This document shows, one piece after another, positions 20,191 through 31,900 of a stretch of 64,000 nucleotides of DNA. The translations under genes were made by a program, and so were the position numbers. Source of the stretch: an uncultured Treponema sp. (lineage in GTDB: Bacteria > Spirochaetota > Spirochaetia > Treponematales > Treponemataceae); assembly GCF_945873775.1 (NCBI RefSeq), contig NZ_CAMCEC010000007.1, positions 51,296 through 115,295 on the forward strand, read 5' to 3'. Below the pieces are notes generated by a model. It saw only the letters and a program-made list of their open reading frames with translations. It did no database searches and was not told the DNA's origin. The stretch's first letter is position 1, and each line of letters begins with the position of its first letter.

Positions 20191-20510
20191 TACAGTGCTT
20201 CTCCACACTTGCGGCAAACACGAGTTTTCTTGTCGCCATCAAGTTTATATCCTGCTCTGACAGGGCGTCCGCATTTTTTACATACGAGCGCTACATTTGA
20301 TATGTCCAGAGGTGCTTCGATTTCAGCAATTCCGCCTGCATCCTGCTGGGACTTCCTCTTTATTGCTTTCTTTACAATATTGCAACCGCTTACAATAACA
20401 CGTCCTTTGTTATTCTTTTCAAATACACGGACGATTGTTCCGCGCTTGCCCTTGTCTTTTCCAGCAATGATTTCAACGTTATCATTCTTATGGATCTTGT
20501 ATTTATGCTG
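20190..20510 (-). CDS. rplX: 50S ribosomal protein L24
   Basis: [46 protein letters not shown]. Confidence 0.96.
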   Translation of the reverse strand, partial: QHKYKIHKNDNVEIIAGKDKGKRGTIVRVFEKNNKGRVIVSGCNIVKKAIKRKSQQDAGGIAEIEAPLDISNVALVCKKCGRPVRAGYKLDGDKKTRVCRKCGEAL

Positions 20511-20527
20511 CATACTGTCCAAGCTCC

Positions 20528-20896
20528 TTAGAGAACTTCCGGAGCAAGCGATATGATCTTCATAAAGTCCATATCACGAAGCTCGCGAGCTACAGGTCCA
20601 AAAATACGTTTTCCCTTTGGATTCTTGTCTGCATCGATAAGAACGCAAGCGTTGTCATCAAAGCGGATATATGTTCCATCTGGACGGCGGTATTCTTTTG
20701 CCACACGGACAATTACAGCCTTCTGTACTGAACCTTCTTTAATTGTAGATGTAGGAATCGCTTCCTTTACAGCTACCACAACAATGTCACCAATACCTGC
20801 ATAGCGGCGGTGTGAGCCACCTAAAACCTTAATGCACTGAACCAATTTAGCTCCGGAGTTATCGGCAACAACCATTTTTGATTGCATCTGAAGCAT
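20528..20896 (-). CDS. rplN: 50S ribosomal protein L14
   Basis: [48 protein letters not shown]. Confidence 0.98.
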   Translation of the reverse strand: MLQMQSKMVVADNSGAKLVQCIKVLGGSHRRYAGIGDIVVVAVKEAIPTSTIKEGSVQKAVIVRVAKEYRRPDGTYIRFDDNACVLIDADKNPKGKRIFGPVARELRDMDFMKIISLAPEVL

Positions 20897-20911
20897 AATC
20901 TTACTCCTGCC

Positions 20912-21184
20912 TTATTTGGCTCTCTCGATTATTGTATCGAGACGCCAGCATTTTTCTTTGCTGATCGGACTGCATTCTACGATGCGAACTGTGTCTCCAA
21001 TATGAGCCTCGTTCTTTTCATCGTGGGCCTTGCATTTCTTGGTCCGTGTAACATATTTCTTGTAAAGGCGGTCCATTTTTTTCTTATCAATAGAAACAAC
21101 GATAGTCTTGTCCATCTTGTCGCTAGTGACGATACCTACGAATGAACGTTTTGCACCTTTTTTCTGCACATTCTGTTCTTCCAC
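20912..21184 (-). CDS. rpsQ: 30S ribosomal protein S17
   Basis: RSFVGIVTSDKMDKTIVVSIDKKKMDRLYKKYVTRTKKCKAHDEKNEAHIGDTVRIVECSPISKEKCWRL. Confidence 0.97.
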   Translation of the reverse strand: MEEQNVQKKGAKRSFVGIVTSDKMDKTIVVSIDKKKMDRLYKKYVTRTKKCKAHDEKNEAHIGDTVRIVECSPISKEKCWRLDTIIERAK

Positions 21185-21194
21185 GGGTCAGCTC

Positions 21195-21437
21195 CTAGTT
21201 TTTTGCAGCAATAGCTTCAGCAGCAGCTGCTCTGAATTTTGCCAGATCCTGCTGATGAATAAGCGTATTAAGGCGGGCAATTTCATGGCGCATTGTACGC
21301 TTCTGCATTGGATTATCTACATGGCCAATTACGCTCTGAAAGCGAAAGTCCATGTACTGTTTTTTAAGTTCATTGCGCTTTGCAACGAGTTCATCATAAG
21401 AAAGATCTTTATCCTTTTTTTTCTTTGAATCAGCCAT
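21195..21437 (-). CDS. rpmC: 50S ribosomal protein L29
   Basis: [48 protein letters not shown]. Confidence 0.93.
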   Translation of the reverse strand: MADSKKKKDKDLSYDELVAKRNELKKQYMDFRFQSVIGHVDNPMQKRTMRHEIARLNTLIHQQDLAKFRAAAAEAIAAKN

Positions 21438-21447
21438 TTCTTACTCC

Positions 21448-21864
21448 TTACTCGACTGTTGGGCGGAATGCCACTTTTGTTTTAATTGGAAGTTTGCTTG
21501 CAGCAAGATGCATTGCTTTTTCAGCGAGCTTTTTGTCTACTCCGCCAACTTCAAATAAAATCATACCAGGTTTAATAACAGCGGCCCAGAATTCAGGCGC
21601 GCCCTTACCTTTTCCCATACGAGTGTCAGCCGGCTTCTTAGAAACTGGCTTGTCTGGGAAAACGCGTGTCCAAAGATTACCCTGACGGTTAATGCAACGG
21701 TTAATAGCAACACGAGCAGCTTCAATATGCTTTGCATTCAACCAAACCGGCTCCATTGCAACAAGCGCTATATCACCAAAATCAACATAGTTAATACGTG
21801 TAGCATTGCCTGTTGGACGGCCACGCTGAACTTTGCGGTGCGCAACTCTTTTAGGACTAAGCAT
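21448..21864 (-). CDS. rplP: 50S ribosomal protein L16
   Basis: [56 protein letters not shown]. Confidence 0.97.
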   Translation of the reverse strand: MLSPKRVAHRKVQRGRPTGNATRINYVDFGDIALVAMEPVWLNAKHIEAARVAINRCINRQGNLWTRVFPDKPVSKKPADTRMGKGKGAPEFWAAVIKPGMILFEVGGVDKKLAEKAMHLAASKLPIKTKVAFRPTVE

Positions 21865-22609
21865 TTTCTACTTTTCCTCCCTCAGCTTTTGGGGAACGAG
21901 CAGACTTACGGTCGCCATTAGAGCGGTCGCGGCGAGGCTTTCTTACAATATCACCTGCATCCTCGTTCTGCTCACGTCCGTAATTCATTCCGTTGTAGAC
22001 CCATACTTTAATGCCGATCTTACCATAAGTAGTAAGAGCTTCATAAGTACCATAATCGATGTCAGCACGAAGAGTATGAAGAGGAACGCGTCCTTCCTTA
22101 AGCTCTTCTGAACGTGTCATATCAGCTCCGCCAAGACGACCAGAGATACGGATTTTTATACCCTGAGCTCCGCCCTTCATAGCGTTTGAAGCAGACTGCT
22201 TGAGAGCCTTGCGGAAAGAACCGCGGCCAGCAAGCTGACGGCCTACATTCTGCGCAATAAGAGAAGCATTGATTTCAGGACGTTTGATTTCCTTAATCTT
22301 AATCTGGACTTTCTTTGTCAGCTGCTTCTGAATATCTGCGCTGATTTTTTCAATAGTAGCGCCTTTAACACCAATAATAACACCCGGGCGTGCTGTGTGA
22401 ATTACAATAGTAACACGCTGCGGATGACGAACAATTTCAATTTCAGCAATATCTGCGTTCTTGCATTCAGGAAGAGAGCCAACAAGCTTGCGGATTTTCA
22501 TATCTTCCAAGAACAAGTCTGCATATTCACGAGAATCTGCATACCAACGAGACTGCCAAGTTTTGTTTACACCAAGGCGTAAACCGATAGGATTAACTTT
22601 CTGACCCAC
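21857..22609 (-). CDS. rpsC: 30S ribosomal protein S3 (GTG start likely)
   Basis: [43 protein letters not shown]. Confidence 0.96.
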   Translation of the reverse strand: MGQKVNPIGLRLGVNKTWQSRWYADSREYADLFLEDMKIRKLVGSLPECKNADIAEIEIVRHPQRVTIVIHTARPGVIIGVKGATIEKISADIQKQLTKKVQIKIKEIKRPEINASLIAQNVGRQLAGRGSFRKALKQSASNAMKGGAQGIKIRISGRLGGADMTRSEELKEGRVPLHTLRADIDYGTYEALTTYGKIGIKVWVYNGMNYGREQNEDAGDIVRKPRRDRSNGDRKSARSPKAEGGKVENA

Positions 22610-22610
22610 T

Positions 22611-22967
22611 TTATTTTCCCGCCTTTTCGTCAACTACAACAGTGATATGACACATCCGCTTCAAGAGCTGATCAGCACGTCCGCGTCCACGGAACCATAC
22701 TCTTTTAAGTCTTGGACCTTCGTCAATACGAATTTCCTTAATGTAGAGCATATCTTCATCAAGTTGCTTATTCTTATTGAGAGCATTCGCTACTGCAGAT
22801 TTTAATGTTCCGCTGATAAGACGAGCGCCTTTCTGCGGCATTACATCAAGAATAGCCATAGCTTCAGAGCAAGACTTAGTCTTTACAACATTAGCTACAG
22901 GGCGAACCTTTGTAGGAGATGCAATGAGAAATTTAGTTGTGGCTACATAACCTTTCTTTTCAGCCAT
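22611..22967 (-). CDS. rplV: 50S ribosomal protein L22
   Basis: [48 protein letters not shown]. Confidence 0.96.
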   Translation of the reverse strand: MAEKKGYVATTKFLIASPTKVRPVANVVKTKSCSEAMAILDVMPQKGARLISGTLKSAVANALNKNKQLDEDMLYIKEIRIDEGPRLKRVWFRGRGRADQLLKRMCHITVVVDEKAGK

Positions 22968-22981
22968 AATATCCACTCCTA

Positions 22982-23266
22982 TTATTTACCAGCTGATTTG
23001 TCTGAACCGCCATGTCCCTTGAATGTGCGTGTTGCAGCAAACTCACCAAGCTTGTGGCCTACCAAGTTTTCTGTAATATACACAGGAATCCATGACTTAC
23101 CGTTGTGCACTGAAATAGTATTTCCTACCATTTCAGGGATGATTGTCGAGCAGCGGGAATAAGTTTTAATCATTTTCTTATCAGCTGCTGATGCTTTGTT
23201 CATTTCTAAAACCTTTTTGTAAAGAGATTTCTCTATAAAAGGTCCTTTCTTAACTGATCTTGACAC
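22982..23266 (-). CDS. rpsS: 30S ribosomal protein S19
   Basis: [23 protein letters not shown]...[48 protein letters not shown]. Confidence 0.98.
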   Translation of the reverse strand: MSRSVKKGPFIEKSLYKKVLEMNKASAADKKMIKTYSRCSTIIPEMVGNTISVHNGKSWIPVYITENLVGHKLGEFAATRTFKGHGGSDKSAGK

Positions 23267-23280
23267 GATTAACTCCTACC

Positions 23281-24105
23281 CTACTTCTTGCGGCGACTAA
23301 TAATGAAACGACTAGATGTCTTTCTCTTATTGCGTGTTTTGTAACCACGGCAAGGCTGTCCCCAAGGAGTAACTGGCTGATGTCCTTTTCCAGCGCCTTC
23401 ACCACCACCAAGCGGATGATCAACAGGGTTCATTGCCATACCACGTACAGTCGGGCGAATACCACGCCATCTGTTGCGTCCAGCTTTACCAAGCTTAGTG
23501 TTCATGCGGTCTTCATTTCCAACAATACCGATTGTTGCATAGCACTTTCTGTGAATACGGCGAAGCTCTCCAGAAGGAAGCTTTATAGTTACGTAATCAC
23601 CTTCTTTTGCAGCAACAAGAGCACCTGTTCCAGCAGAGCGAACAAGCTGTCCGCCACGGCCAAGAGTAAGCTCAATATTGTGTACAGTGAATCCAATCGG
23701 AATAACATCCAGTGGAAGAGCATTAGCTACAGTAGGAGCTGCGTTTTCACCAGACATAATTTTCTGTCCAACTGTAAGACCTTTTGGAGCAATGATGTAG
23801 CGTTTTTCACCATCAGCATAAGCAATCAAAGCAATGTTTGCGCTGCGGAATGGATCGTATTCAATTGTCTTTACAGTTCCAGGAATACCATGCTTATCGC
23901 GTCTAAAATCGATTTCACGGTATTTTCTTTTATGACCGCCGCCCTGATGACGTACAGAAATACGTCCGCCTGCGCCACGACCAGCTTTTGATTTGCGGCC
24001 ATGAGTCAAGCTTTTTTCGGGTTTATCGGCTGTCAATTCTTCGCGAACCAAGTCAACACGGCCGCGTGTACCTTTTGAATAAGGCTTGTATATCTTAAGA
24101 GCCAT
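23281..24105 (-). CDS. rplB: 50S ribosomal protein L2
   Basis: [16 protein letters not shown]...[25 protein letters not shown]...[16 protein letters not shown]-type motif ([16 protein letters not shown]). Confidence 0.98.
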   Translation of the reverse strand: MALKIYKPYSKGTRGRVDLVREELTADKPEKSLTHGRKSKAGRGAGGRISVRHQGGGHKRKYREIDFRRDKHGIPGTVKTIEYDPFRSANIALIAYADGEKRYIIAPKGLTVGQKIMSGENAAPTVANALPLDVIPIGFTVHNIELTLGRGGQLVRSAGTGALVAAKEGDYVTIKLPSGELRRIHRKCYATIGIVGNEDRMNTKLGKAGRNRWRGIRPTVRGMAMNPVDHPLGGGEGAGKGHQPVTPWGQPCRGYKTRNKRKTSSRFIISRRKK

Positions 24106-24134
24106 ATGGTTCCCCTTACTTACAGTTTAAAGGC

Positions 24135-24419
24135 TTAAACACCTTCAAACACCTTGATTGTTTCGCCAGCAGCAAGCTTTACGATTGCTTTTTTGTAGCC
24201 AGCAGTTCTTCCAGGTCTTCCGCGAAGACGCTTGATTTTTCCTTTTACATTGATAGTCTTGCAGTCTTCAACATTTACATTGAAAAGCTTGCGTACAGCT
24301 TCTTTAATCTGAAACTTTGTAGCTGCAGGGTCAACAATAAAAGTATATTTATTCTGTTCACGGAGTGCTGTTGCTTTTTCAGAAAGAACAGGTTTAATAA
24401 GAACATCATTGAATGTCAT
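24135..24419 (-). CDS. rplW: 50S ribosomal protein L23
   Basis: VLIKPVLSEKATALREQNKYTFIVDPAATKFQIKEAVRKLFNVNVEDCKTINVKGK. Confidence 0.97.
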   Translation of the reverse strand: MTFNDVLIKPVLSEKATALREQNKYTFIVDPAATKFQIKEAVRKLFNVNVEDCKTINVKGKIKRLRGRPGRTAGYKKAIVKLAAGETIKVFEGV

Positions 24420-25057
24420 TATTTTGCCTCCTTGTCTTCAGCATAGAAATCAGAAAGATTTTTTGCAGCACCTTCAAGCATGATGATTTTTCTTCCGTAG
24501 AAGAGATCATGCGCACGAAGACGGTTGTAAGAGAGGAAATAAACATTCGGAAGGTTTCTTCCAGCCTGCTTGATTTTCGCATCGTCATCTTTAAGAAGAA
24601 TAACAGTGCGCTCGTCTTTTACAAAGTTCTTAAGGATTTTTACCAAGTCCTTTGTCTTTCCGCTTTCAATAGTAAAATCTTCAACAACAGTAAGTCTGTC
24701 TGCCTGAGCCTGAAGACTCAAGATAGACTTCATTGCGAGACGTTTTTCTTTCTTTGGAATTGCATAGCTGTAATCACGTGGTTTTGGTCCAAAAATTGTA
24801 CCGCCGCCAACTGTAATTGGAGACTTTTTATCACCACGACGTGCATTACCAGTTCCCTTCTGCTTGTAAGGTTTAGCATTGCTGCCATGAACTTCTGCAC
24901 GTGTTTTTGTACATGCTGTTCCAACACGTTTATTTGCTAATTCGTTAGTGATGGCATAGTAAATAACATCTTCGTTAATTGGAAGTCCGAAAATTTTGTC
25001 ATCAAGATTGATAGTCCTGAGTTCTTTGCCATCGATTGAATAGACTTTCTTTTCCAT
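24419..25057 (-). CDS. rplD: 50S ribosomal protein L4
   Basis: AEVHGSNAKPYKQKGTGNARRGDKKSPITVGGGTIFGPKPRDYSYAIPKKEKRLAMKS. Confidence 0.96.
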   Translation of the reverse strand: MEKKVYSIDGKELRTINLDDKIFGLPINEDVIYYAITNELANKRVGTACTKTRAEVHGSNAKPYKQKGTGNARRGDKKSPITVGGGTIFGPKPRDYSYAIPKKEKRLAMKSILSLQAQADRLTVVEDFTIESGKTKDLVKILKNFVKDERTVILLKDDDAKIKQAGRNLPNVYFLSYNRLRAHDLFYGRKIIMLEGAAKNLSDFYAEDKEAK

Positions 25058-25071
25058 ACTATTCCTCGACC

Positions 25072-25692
25072 TTATTTCTTAACCGCAGCCTTAACGATAA
25101 GAGTACAGTTTCTTACACCAGGAACTGCACCACGAACCATCAAAACATTGAGCTCAGGGTCAACTTTCACAACCTTGAGGTTTTGTACTGTAACGCGATC
25201 AAACCCCATGCGGCCAGGCATCTTAACATTTTTAAGACAATGTCCCGGAGTTGTACAGCATCCAGTGCCGCCAGCTTCACGATGGAATTTTGAACCGTGT
25301 GTAGCACGTCCGCCGTGGAAGCCCCATCTCTTCATTACACCCTGAAAACCTTTACCTTTTGAGGTAGCAGTTACGTCGATGAAACGAACCTTTTCAAACA
25401 ATTCTACACCAATCTGGTCGCCAACTTTAACTTCACCTTCAAAATCTCTGAATTCTTTAAGATGACGTTTTGGTGTAATGTTCTCTGGAAACTGCTTTGC
25501 GTATGGCTTTGTAATCTTGTGAGGCTTCAAATCCTCAAGTCCAAGGACAACAGCTTCATAGCCGCACTTTTCCTGTGTCTTTGTAGCAACAACAGTGTTT
25601 GGCTCGACGCGGATCACGGTTACTGGTGTCAGATTGCCGTTTTCATCGAAAACCTGTGTCATTCCTACTTTTTTTGCTATCAGACCTTTCAT
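25072..25692 (-). CDS. rplC: 50S ribosomal protein L3
   Basis: MKGLIAKKVGMTQVFDENGNLTPVTVIRVEPN...GKGFQGVMKRWGFHGGRATHGSKFHREAGG. Confidence 0.97.
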   Translation of the reverse strand: MKGLIAKKVGMTQVFDENGNLTPVTVIRVEPNTVVATKTQEKCGYEAVVLGLEDLKPHKITKPYAKQFPENITPKRHLKEFRDFEGEVKVGDQIGVELFEKVRFIDVTATSKGKGFQGVMKRWGFHGGRATHGSKFHREAGGTGCCTTPGHCLKNVKMPGRMGFDRVTVQNLKVVKVDPELNVLMVRGAVPGVRNCTLIVKAAVKK

Positions 25693-25773
25693 CTGAATCT
25701 CCTAAACTTGGCCGCCATCCCCGATCCAAGGGGACCGTTACCTTTATTTTACAGAAACCGGATTTTATTCCGA

Positions 25774-26082
25774 TTACTGCTTGATTTCTACATCAACACC
25801 TGCTGGAAGCTCAAGTTTCATCAAAGAATCCATTACTTCTGAGCTTGGTTCAAAAATGTCAATAAGGCGTTTGTGAGTTCTCATCTCAAACTGTTCACGT
25901 GACTTCTTGTTAACGAAAGGTGAACGGAGAACAGTAACTTTATTGATTCTTGTTGGAAGCGGGATTGGTCCTGAAACCTTTGCTCCTGCCTTCTGAACCT
26001 GCTGCACGATGTCTTTTGCGCTCTGATCGATAAGAGCTACGTCAAAAGCACGAAGTCTTACACGAATCTTGCCATTTGCCAT
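25774..26082 (-). CDS. rpsJ: 30S ribosomal protein S10
   Basis: [76 protein letters not shown]. Confidence 0.98.
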   Translation of the reverse strand: MANGKIRVRLRAFDVALIDQSAKDIVQQVQKAGAKVSGPIPLPTRINKVTVLRSPFVNKKSREQFEMRTHKRLIDIFEPSSEVMDSLMKLELPAGVDVEIKQ

Positions 26083-26130
26083 GATATTCTCCAAATAGGG
26101 CAGAAAGCTAAGCCTTCTGCCCTTCAATAA

Positions 26131-27318
26131 CTATTCGATAATCTTTGTTACCTGTCCAGAAGCGATTGTGCGTCCGCCTTCACGGATAGCAAGCTTAAGA
26201 CCTTCATCCATAGCGATTGGGTGAATAAGTTCACCGATGATCTTAACGTTGTCGCCAGGTTTTACCATGTCTGTTCCAGGTTCAAGTTCAACAGTACCAG
26301 TAATATCTGTTGTTCTGAAGTAGAACTGTGGGCGGTAGCCTGTGAAGAATGGGCTGTGGCGTCCACCTTCTTCCTTTGAAAGAACGTAGATTTGAGCCTC
26401 GAACTTTGTGTGTGGGTGGATGCTTCCCGGAGCAGCAAGAACCTGTCCGCGGATAACATCTTTCTTTTCAACACCACGAAGAAGAATACCAGCGTTGTCA
26501 CCAGCCATACCTTCGTTAAGAGTCTTGTTGAACATTTCGATTCCAGTTACAGTAGAAGACTGTGTTGGGCGGATACCAACGATTTCAACAGCATCACCCA
26601 TGTGGATAACACCGCGCTCGATACGTCCAGTAACAACAGTACCACGTCCTGTGATTGTGAAGATGTCCTCAATTGGCATCAAGAATGGCTTCTGGTCATC
26701 GCGAACTGGATCATCAAACCATGTGTCCATAGCTGTAAGAAGCTCTTCGATGCATTTTGTGTTTTCTGGGTTATCAGATTCGTTCAAAGCCTTAAATGCA
26801 GATCCCTGGATAATTGGTGTGTCCTCAGAGAAGCCGTATCCTTTGAGAGTTTCTTTTACTTCGTCAACAACGAGCATAAGAAGATCTGGATCGTCAACAA
26901 GGTCAACCTTGTTAAGGAATACGATAATCTTTGGTACACCAACCTGACGAGCAAGAAGAAGGTGCTCTTTTGTCTGTGGCATAACTGAATCTGGAGCAGA
27001 AACAACGAGGATAGCTCCATCCATCTGAGCAGCACCAGTAATCATGTTCTTGATGTAGTCAGCATGTCCTGGGCAGTCAATATGTGCATAGTGACGCTTG
27101 TCAGACTGATACTCAAGGTGGCGGCTGTTGATAGTAATACCACGAGCCTTTTCCTCTGGCGCATTGTCGATTTCATCGTACTTCAAGAGCTTATCACCGT
27201 ATTTTTTTGCACAATAAGCAGTGATAGCAGCAGAAAGTGTAGTCTTACCATGGTCAACGTGACCGATAGTACCAACGTTCATGTGAGGTTTAGTTCTGTT
27301 GAACTCTTCCTTTGCCAT
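26131..27318 (-). CDS. tuf: Elongation factor Tu
   Basis: [33 protein letters not shown]...[26 protein letters not shown]. Confidence 0.99.
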   Translation of the reverse strand: MAKEEFNRTKPHMNVGTIGHVDHGKTTLSAAITAYCAKKYGDKLLKYDEIDNAPEEKARGITINSRHLEYQSDKRHYAHIDCPGHADYIKNMITGAAQMDGAILVVSAPDSVMPQTKEHLLLARQVGVPKIIVFLNKVDLVDDPDLLMLVVDEVKETLKGYGFSEDTPIIQGSAFKALNESDNPENTKCIEELLTAMDTWFDDPVRDDQKPFLMPIEDIFTITGRGTVVTGRIERGVIHMGDAVEIVGIRPTQSSTVTGIEMFNKTLNEGMAGDNAGILLRGVEKKDVIRGQVLAAPGSIHPHTKFEAQIYVLSKEEGGRHSPFFTGYRPQFYFRTTDITGTVELEPGTDMVKPGDNVKIIGELIHPIAMDEGLKLAIREGGRTIASGQVTKIIE

Positions 27319-27900
27319 GATTTTCTCCTTGCCTTGCAGTGTTTTACTGCGGCATTATGTTGTATTTTATGTGTTGCACTTTAAGCCAGAAAATATGCCT
27401 CTTAAAAAGCAGACAATATTTTCGCATACACACTTGACCAATTTAACTAGGACGATTCTATACGTGAATGGACAACATCAAAAATTCTGTTTCATCTATT
27501 CGAAGCAGCTGGCCTTTTCCACCTAGCATCATCCGGGCTGACGATTGGTTTGGAATTCAGAACCTTTTTTTAGCTGAAACAAACTGCGGGAGCAATTCTT
27601 TCAGCCAGTCAGAAGCCTGAACACGCAACCGTTTAATAGAAAGTCTCAACGAAACTTTCTGCACATTCAGGGTGTGAAACTCTACAGCCGCACTGCGGAA
27701 GTTTTACGATTTTCACCAGACAGCTAAAACTGTCCGTCCGACTATCAAACACTCTGTCTGCAAAAATGCAGAATACGCCTTATAAAGGCATAAATGTTCT
27801 GTATTTATATACTTTTTTCAAAAAAGAATCAAGGGGCTAAAACTTTTATTTGGAAAATAATTGAAAATATATTTACTAAATTCAAATTTTTAAAAGACAT

Positions 27901-27930
27901 AAAAAAACCGCCTTGGAAAAACCAAAGCGG
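27901..27930 (-). terminator. Intrinsic terminator downstream of rpsG
   Basis: Minus strand GCCGCTTTGGTTTTTCCAAGGCGGTTTTTT. Confidence 0.85.
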
Positions 27931-27950
27931 CTGTTCTGAAAAAGCAAGAA

Positions 27951-28421
27951 CTACCAGCGGTAATGAGCAAAAGCCTTGTTTGCCTCTGCCATTTTGTGTG
28001 TGTCTTCCTTCTTCTTATAAGCAGAACCTGTGTTGTTGAAAGCATCGAAGATTTCAGCAGCAAGAGTTTCAGCCATTCCGTGTCCGTTGCGTGAGCGGGC
28101 AGCGTTAATCATCCATCTCATTCCAAGAGCTTCGCGGCGTGCGTCACGAATTTCAATAGGAACCTGATATGTAGCTCCACCAACACGGCGGCTTTTTACT
28201 TCCACCATTGGCTTTACATTTTCCAAAGCCTTAAGGAACACTTCAAGAGGATCCTTGTCAGTCTTTGTTTTCAATTTGTCCAAAGCATCATAAACGATTT
28301 TCTGGCAAATCTGTTTTTTCCCATCAAGCATCATGCGTGTTACAAATTTTGAAATAACTACGCTGTTGTATCTTTCGTCTGGCATAACCGGACGGTTAAC
28401 TGATTTCTTATGTCTTCCCAT
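27951..28421 (-). CDS. rpsG: 30S ribosomal protein S7
   Basis: MGRHKKSVNRPVMPDERYNSVVISKFVTRMMLDGKKQICQKIVYDAL. Confidence 0.97.
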   Translation of the reverse strand: MGRHKKSVNRPVMPDERYNSVVISKFVTRMMLDGKKQICQKIVYDALDKLKTKTDKDPLEVFLKALENVKPMVEVKSRRVGGATYQVPIEIRDARREALGMRWMINAARSRNGHGMAETLAAEIFDAFNNTGSAYKKKEDTHKMAEANKAFAHYRW

Positions 28422-28436
28422 AGTATTAACCTCCTA

Positions 28437-28811
28437 TTATGCCTTTGGTTTTTTAGCGCCGTATTTTGAACGGGCTCTTTTGCGTCCGTCAACGCCAAGA
28501 GTATCTTTTGTACCGCGGATAATGTGGTAGCGTACACCAGGAAGATCCTTTACACGTCCACCGCGAACAAGTACAACTGAGTGTTCCTGCAAGTTGTGTC
28601 CAATTCCTGGAATATATGCAGTAACTTCGATTCCATTTGACAAGCGAACACGAGCAATCTTACGAAGAGCTGAGTTCGGTTTTTTTGGAGTCATTGTCAT
28701 AACACGTGTGCAAACACCACGTTTCTGCGGACAAGACTGAAGTGCGGGGGCCTTAGTTCTTTTTGCAGAAGACTGACGTCCTTTACGAATTAATTGGTTT
28801 ATTGTAGGCAT
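28437..28811 (-). CDS. rpsL: 30S ribosomal protein S12
   Basis: [13 protein letters not shown]...[55 protein letters not shown]. Confidence 0.98.
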   Translation of the reverse strand: MPTINQLIRKGRQSSAKRTKAPALQSCPQKRGVCTRVMTMTPKKPNSALRKIARVRLSNGIEVTAYIPGIGHNLQEHSVVLVRGGRVKDLPGVRYHIIRGTKDTLGVDGRKRARSKYGAKKPKA

Positions 28812-28873
28812 CGCCTATTCTCCTATATTATTGCCGAGCAGCACCTCGGACAGAATAACAAAATAAGTATCTA

Positions 28874-28903
28874 ATTTTACAGAATTCAAACTTGTTTCGT
28901 CAA
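28874..28903 (-). promoter_or_regulatory. Predicted promoter for rpsL-rpsG
   Basis: TTGACG-18 nt-TAAAAT between rpoC and rpsL. Confidence 0.5.
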
Positions 28904-28917
28904 GGGAATTTTGCTAA

Positions 28918-28951
28918 AGTCGCTAGAAAAAGTTTAATTTTCCTAGCGACT
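28918..28951 (-). terminator. Hairpin at 3' end of rpoC (weak terminator or processing site)
   Basis: AGTCGCTAGGAAAATTAAACTTTTTCTAGCGACT; poor U-tract. Confidence 0.5.
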
Positions 28952-28959
28952 GGCAATTT

Positions 28960-31900
28960 TTAATCCTCGTCCGATGCAGAATCCATTGCAGGAACAACTG
29001 CGGCTTCTTCTGCTTCCTTCATTTCAAGCATACGCTGCTCAAGGATTTCCTTCATCTTGGCATCCAAGTCGGCGCTTGAATTGTCTGAAAGCTTAACATT
29101 ATTATACTGGCGTATTCCTGTACCAGCAGGAATTCTGTGTCCAATAATAATGTTTTCCTTAAGACCATGAAGATTGTCTACAGAACCTGCAATTGCGGCG
29201 TTTGTAAGAACACGGGTTGTTTCCTGGAATGAACAAGCTGAAATGAACGAATCAGCGGCAAGAGCAGCTTTTGTAATTCCTTGGAACATAGGACAAGCAA
29301 CGGCTGGCTGTCCTCCTTCCGCAACAACTCTGTCGTTTTCTTCACGGAATGTGTACTTGTCAACCTGCTGGCCGTAGATAAATCTTGTGTCGCCAACTTT
29401 GATGATTTCAACTTTCTTAAGCATCTGGCGGATAATAGTTCCAATATGCTTGTCGTTAATATCTACGCCCTGAGCGCGGTAAACAGACTGAATTTCATCC
29501 ATAAGGAAGTTCTGAAGGCGGTCTTCACCAAGAACAGAAAGAACATCGTGCGCGTCTACTGCTCCATCGCAAAGCTTTTCTCCAGCTTCAACCTTATCGC
29601 CATCACGAACAAGAAGACGCTTAACCATAGGAACAAGGTGGCTGTGTTCTTTTCCGTATTCGTCAACAACAATAACAGTTCTTTTGCCTTTTACAATCTT
29701 GTCGAATTTTACAGTTCCAGTAATCTTTGCTATTACAGCAGGATTCTTTGGCTTGCGTGCTTCGAAAAGCTCAGAAACGCGAGGAAGACCAAGGGTAATA
29801 TCGTTCGCCTTTGCAGCGTCTTTTGCCATTTTTGCAAGAGTTGTTCCGGCTTCAACCTTTCCCTTGTCCTTAATGTCGTTGCTCAAAATAGCGCCAACCG
29901 GCATGTGGTAGCTTCCAAGCTCGTTTCCGTCTTCGTCCGTAATGATAATACGAGGCTGCTTTACATCAAGGTGAAGATCTGAAATGCGGCGTTCAACAGC
30001 TCCAGTCTGAATATCAGTTTTTGTTTCAAGAGTTACGCCGTCAATAATATCTTCATAATGAATGTAGCCGGAAACTTCCGCAATAATAGGTTCGCTATAA
30101 GGATCGAATTCACCTACAGGCTCACCGGCTTTTGCAATGCAAGAAGCTTCTGTGAATTTTGCGTATACAGTTGAACCGTTGGAAATTTCAACTTTCTGGT
30201 CATTGCTTGTAAGGTAAATCACATTGTCTTTTATGATAATGCGTCCTCCGTCAGAAGCAAGAACTTCCTGTCCTTTGTGCTTTAAAATCGGATTATCCTT
30301 GCGGACATAAGCTCCGTCTTCAACAATAACTTCATCGGAAGAATCAAAAGCATAAGACTTGAACAGTTTTGTAACAATCATTGAGCCACGGCGTGTAAAG
30401 AGCCAGTCGCCATTTTTTGAAACAACGTGAGTTCCCTCAAGGCTTTTGATGTAAACATCGTATTTCATTGCAATGTGGTTGTCTTTCTGTCCACCTTCCG
30501 CAGCACCACCAGTATGGAATGTACGAAGTGTAAGCTGTGTACCCGGCTGACCGATTGACTGGGCCGCAATAGTTCCAACTGCTTCACCGATTTCAACAAT
30601 CTTGTTGCGAGCAAGGTCTTTTCCGTAGCATTTTACGCAAATTCCGTGTTTGCTTTCGCAAGTAAGAACTGTGCGAAGCTTAACTTTTTCAACTCCAGCC
30701 TTGTCAATTTTTTCAGCAAGGCTTTCATCTATATACTGGTTTACATCGCAAAGAAGCTCGCCGGAAACAGGGTCAATTACGCGTTCAATTGTATAATGAC
30801 CTGCAATGCGCTTTGCCAAAGGAACAGTAACAGTGTCTCCGTCCTTTATTGCAGCATAGTCAATTCCGTTGATTGTTCCACAGTCTTCTTCATTTACAAC
30901 AACATCCTGAGCGACATCTACAAGACGGCGTGTCATGTAACCAGCATCGGCAGTCTTCAAAGCTGTATCAGACAAACCTTTGCGCGCACCGTTTGTTGAA
31001 ATAAAGAACTCAATAACTGAAAGTCCTTCCTTGAAGTTTGCGCGAATTGGAAGCTCAATGATGTCTCCGTTAGGCTTCTGCATAAGTCCACGCATTGCCG
31101 CCAGCTGGGAAATCTGCTTTTTAGAACCACGGGCACCAGATGTAGCCATCATATAGATAGTATTGAATCCGTCCTTGTGCTTTGCAAGGTTGTCCATCAT
31201 GAGGTTTGTAAGCTTTTCGTTTGTGTTTTCCCAAACTGTAACAGACTTGTTGTAGCGTTCGTCAGCTGTAATAGCACCGCTGTTCCACTGGCCTACAATT
31301 TTTTCAACTTCCTTGTTTGCTTCTGCAACCATAGCTTCTTTTTCTTCTGGAACAAGAATATCGTCCATTGAAAGAGTTGCGCCGTAGAATGTAGCGTTTT
31401 TATATCCGCAGGCTTTAATCGCATCAAGCATCTGGATTGTAAGCCAGCCGCGGTCAATCGCATAAAGGCTCGGAAGGATTTTTCTAAGCTTGTAGTCTTC
31501 AAGCGGAGTTTCTCTATTGTAGATTTTGTCAATCTGCTTTCTAAGGGAAGCATCTTCGATAACTTTATCCAATGTTTCCGCATCAAAAGTTTCAAACTGA
31601 TATTTTTCTTCAATAAGGCTCTTTATTCGCTTGTCGCTTGTCTGCTCGTTGTGGTAAACACTTTCAATCATTTTCTTGAGCTTTTTGTCGCCAAGCTGCT
31701 CGTTGTAGAAGTCAACTTCGTCCGGCATTGACTCATTGAAAGCCATGCGTCCGGCAGATGTAAGAATGTACTTGCTGTCAGGCTCTTTGTCGTTGTTTAC
31801 GCACTTGTTGAGAATATTTTTGTGAACCTTGATTTCCGCCTGCCATTCAATTGCTCCGCTAGAAGCCGCAAGACGAACTTCATCCGCGCTAGAGAAAAAT

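Noticed and set aside
27540-27800. RNase P RNA, tmRNA or 6S RNA in the tuf-rpsG gap
   Set aside because: The conserved motifs I know for these (e.g. GAGGAAAGUC, a tRNA-like CCA end) are absent.
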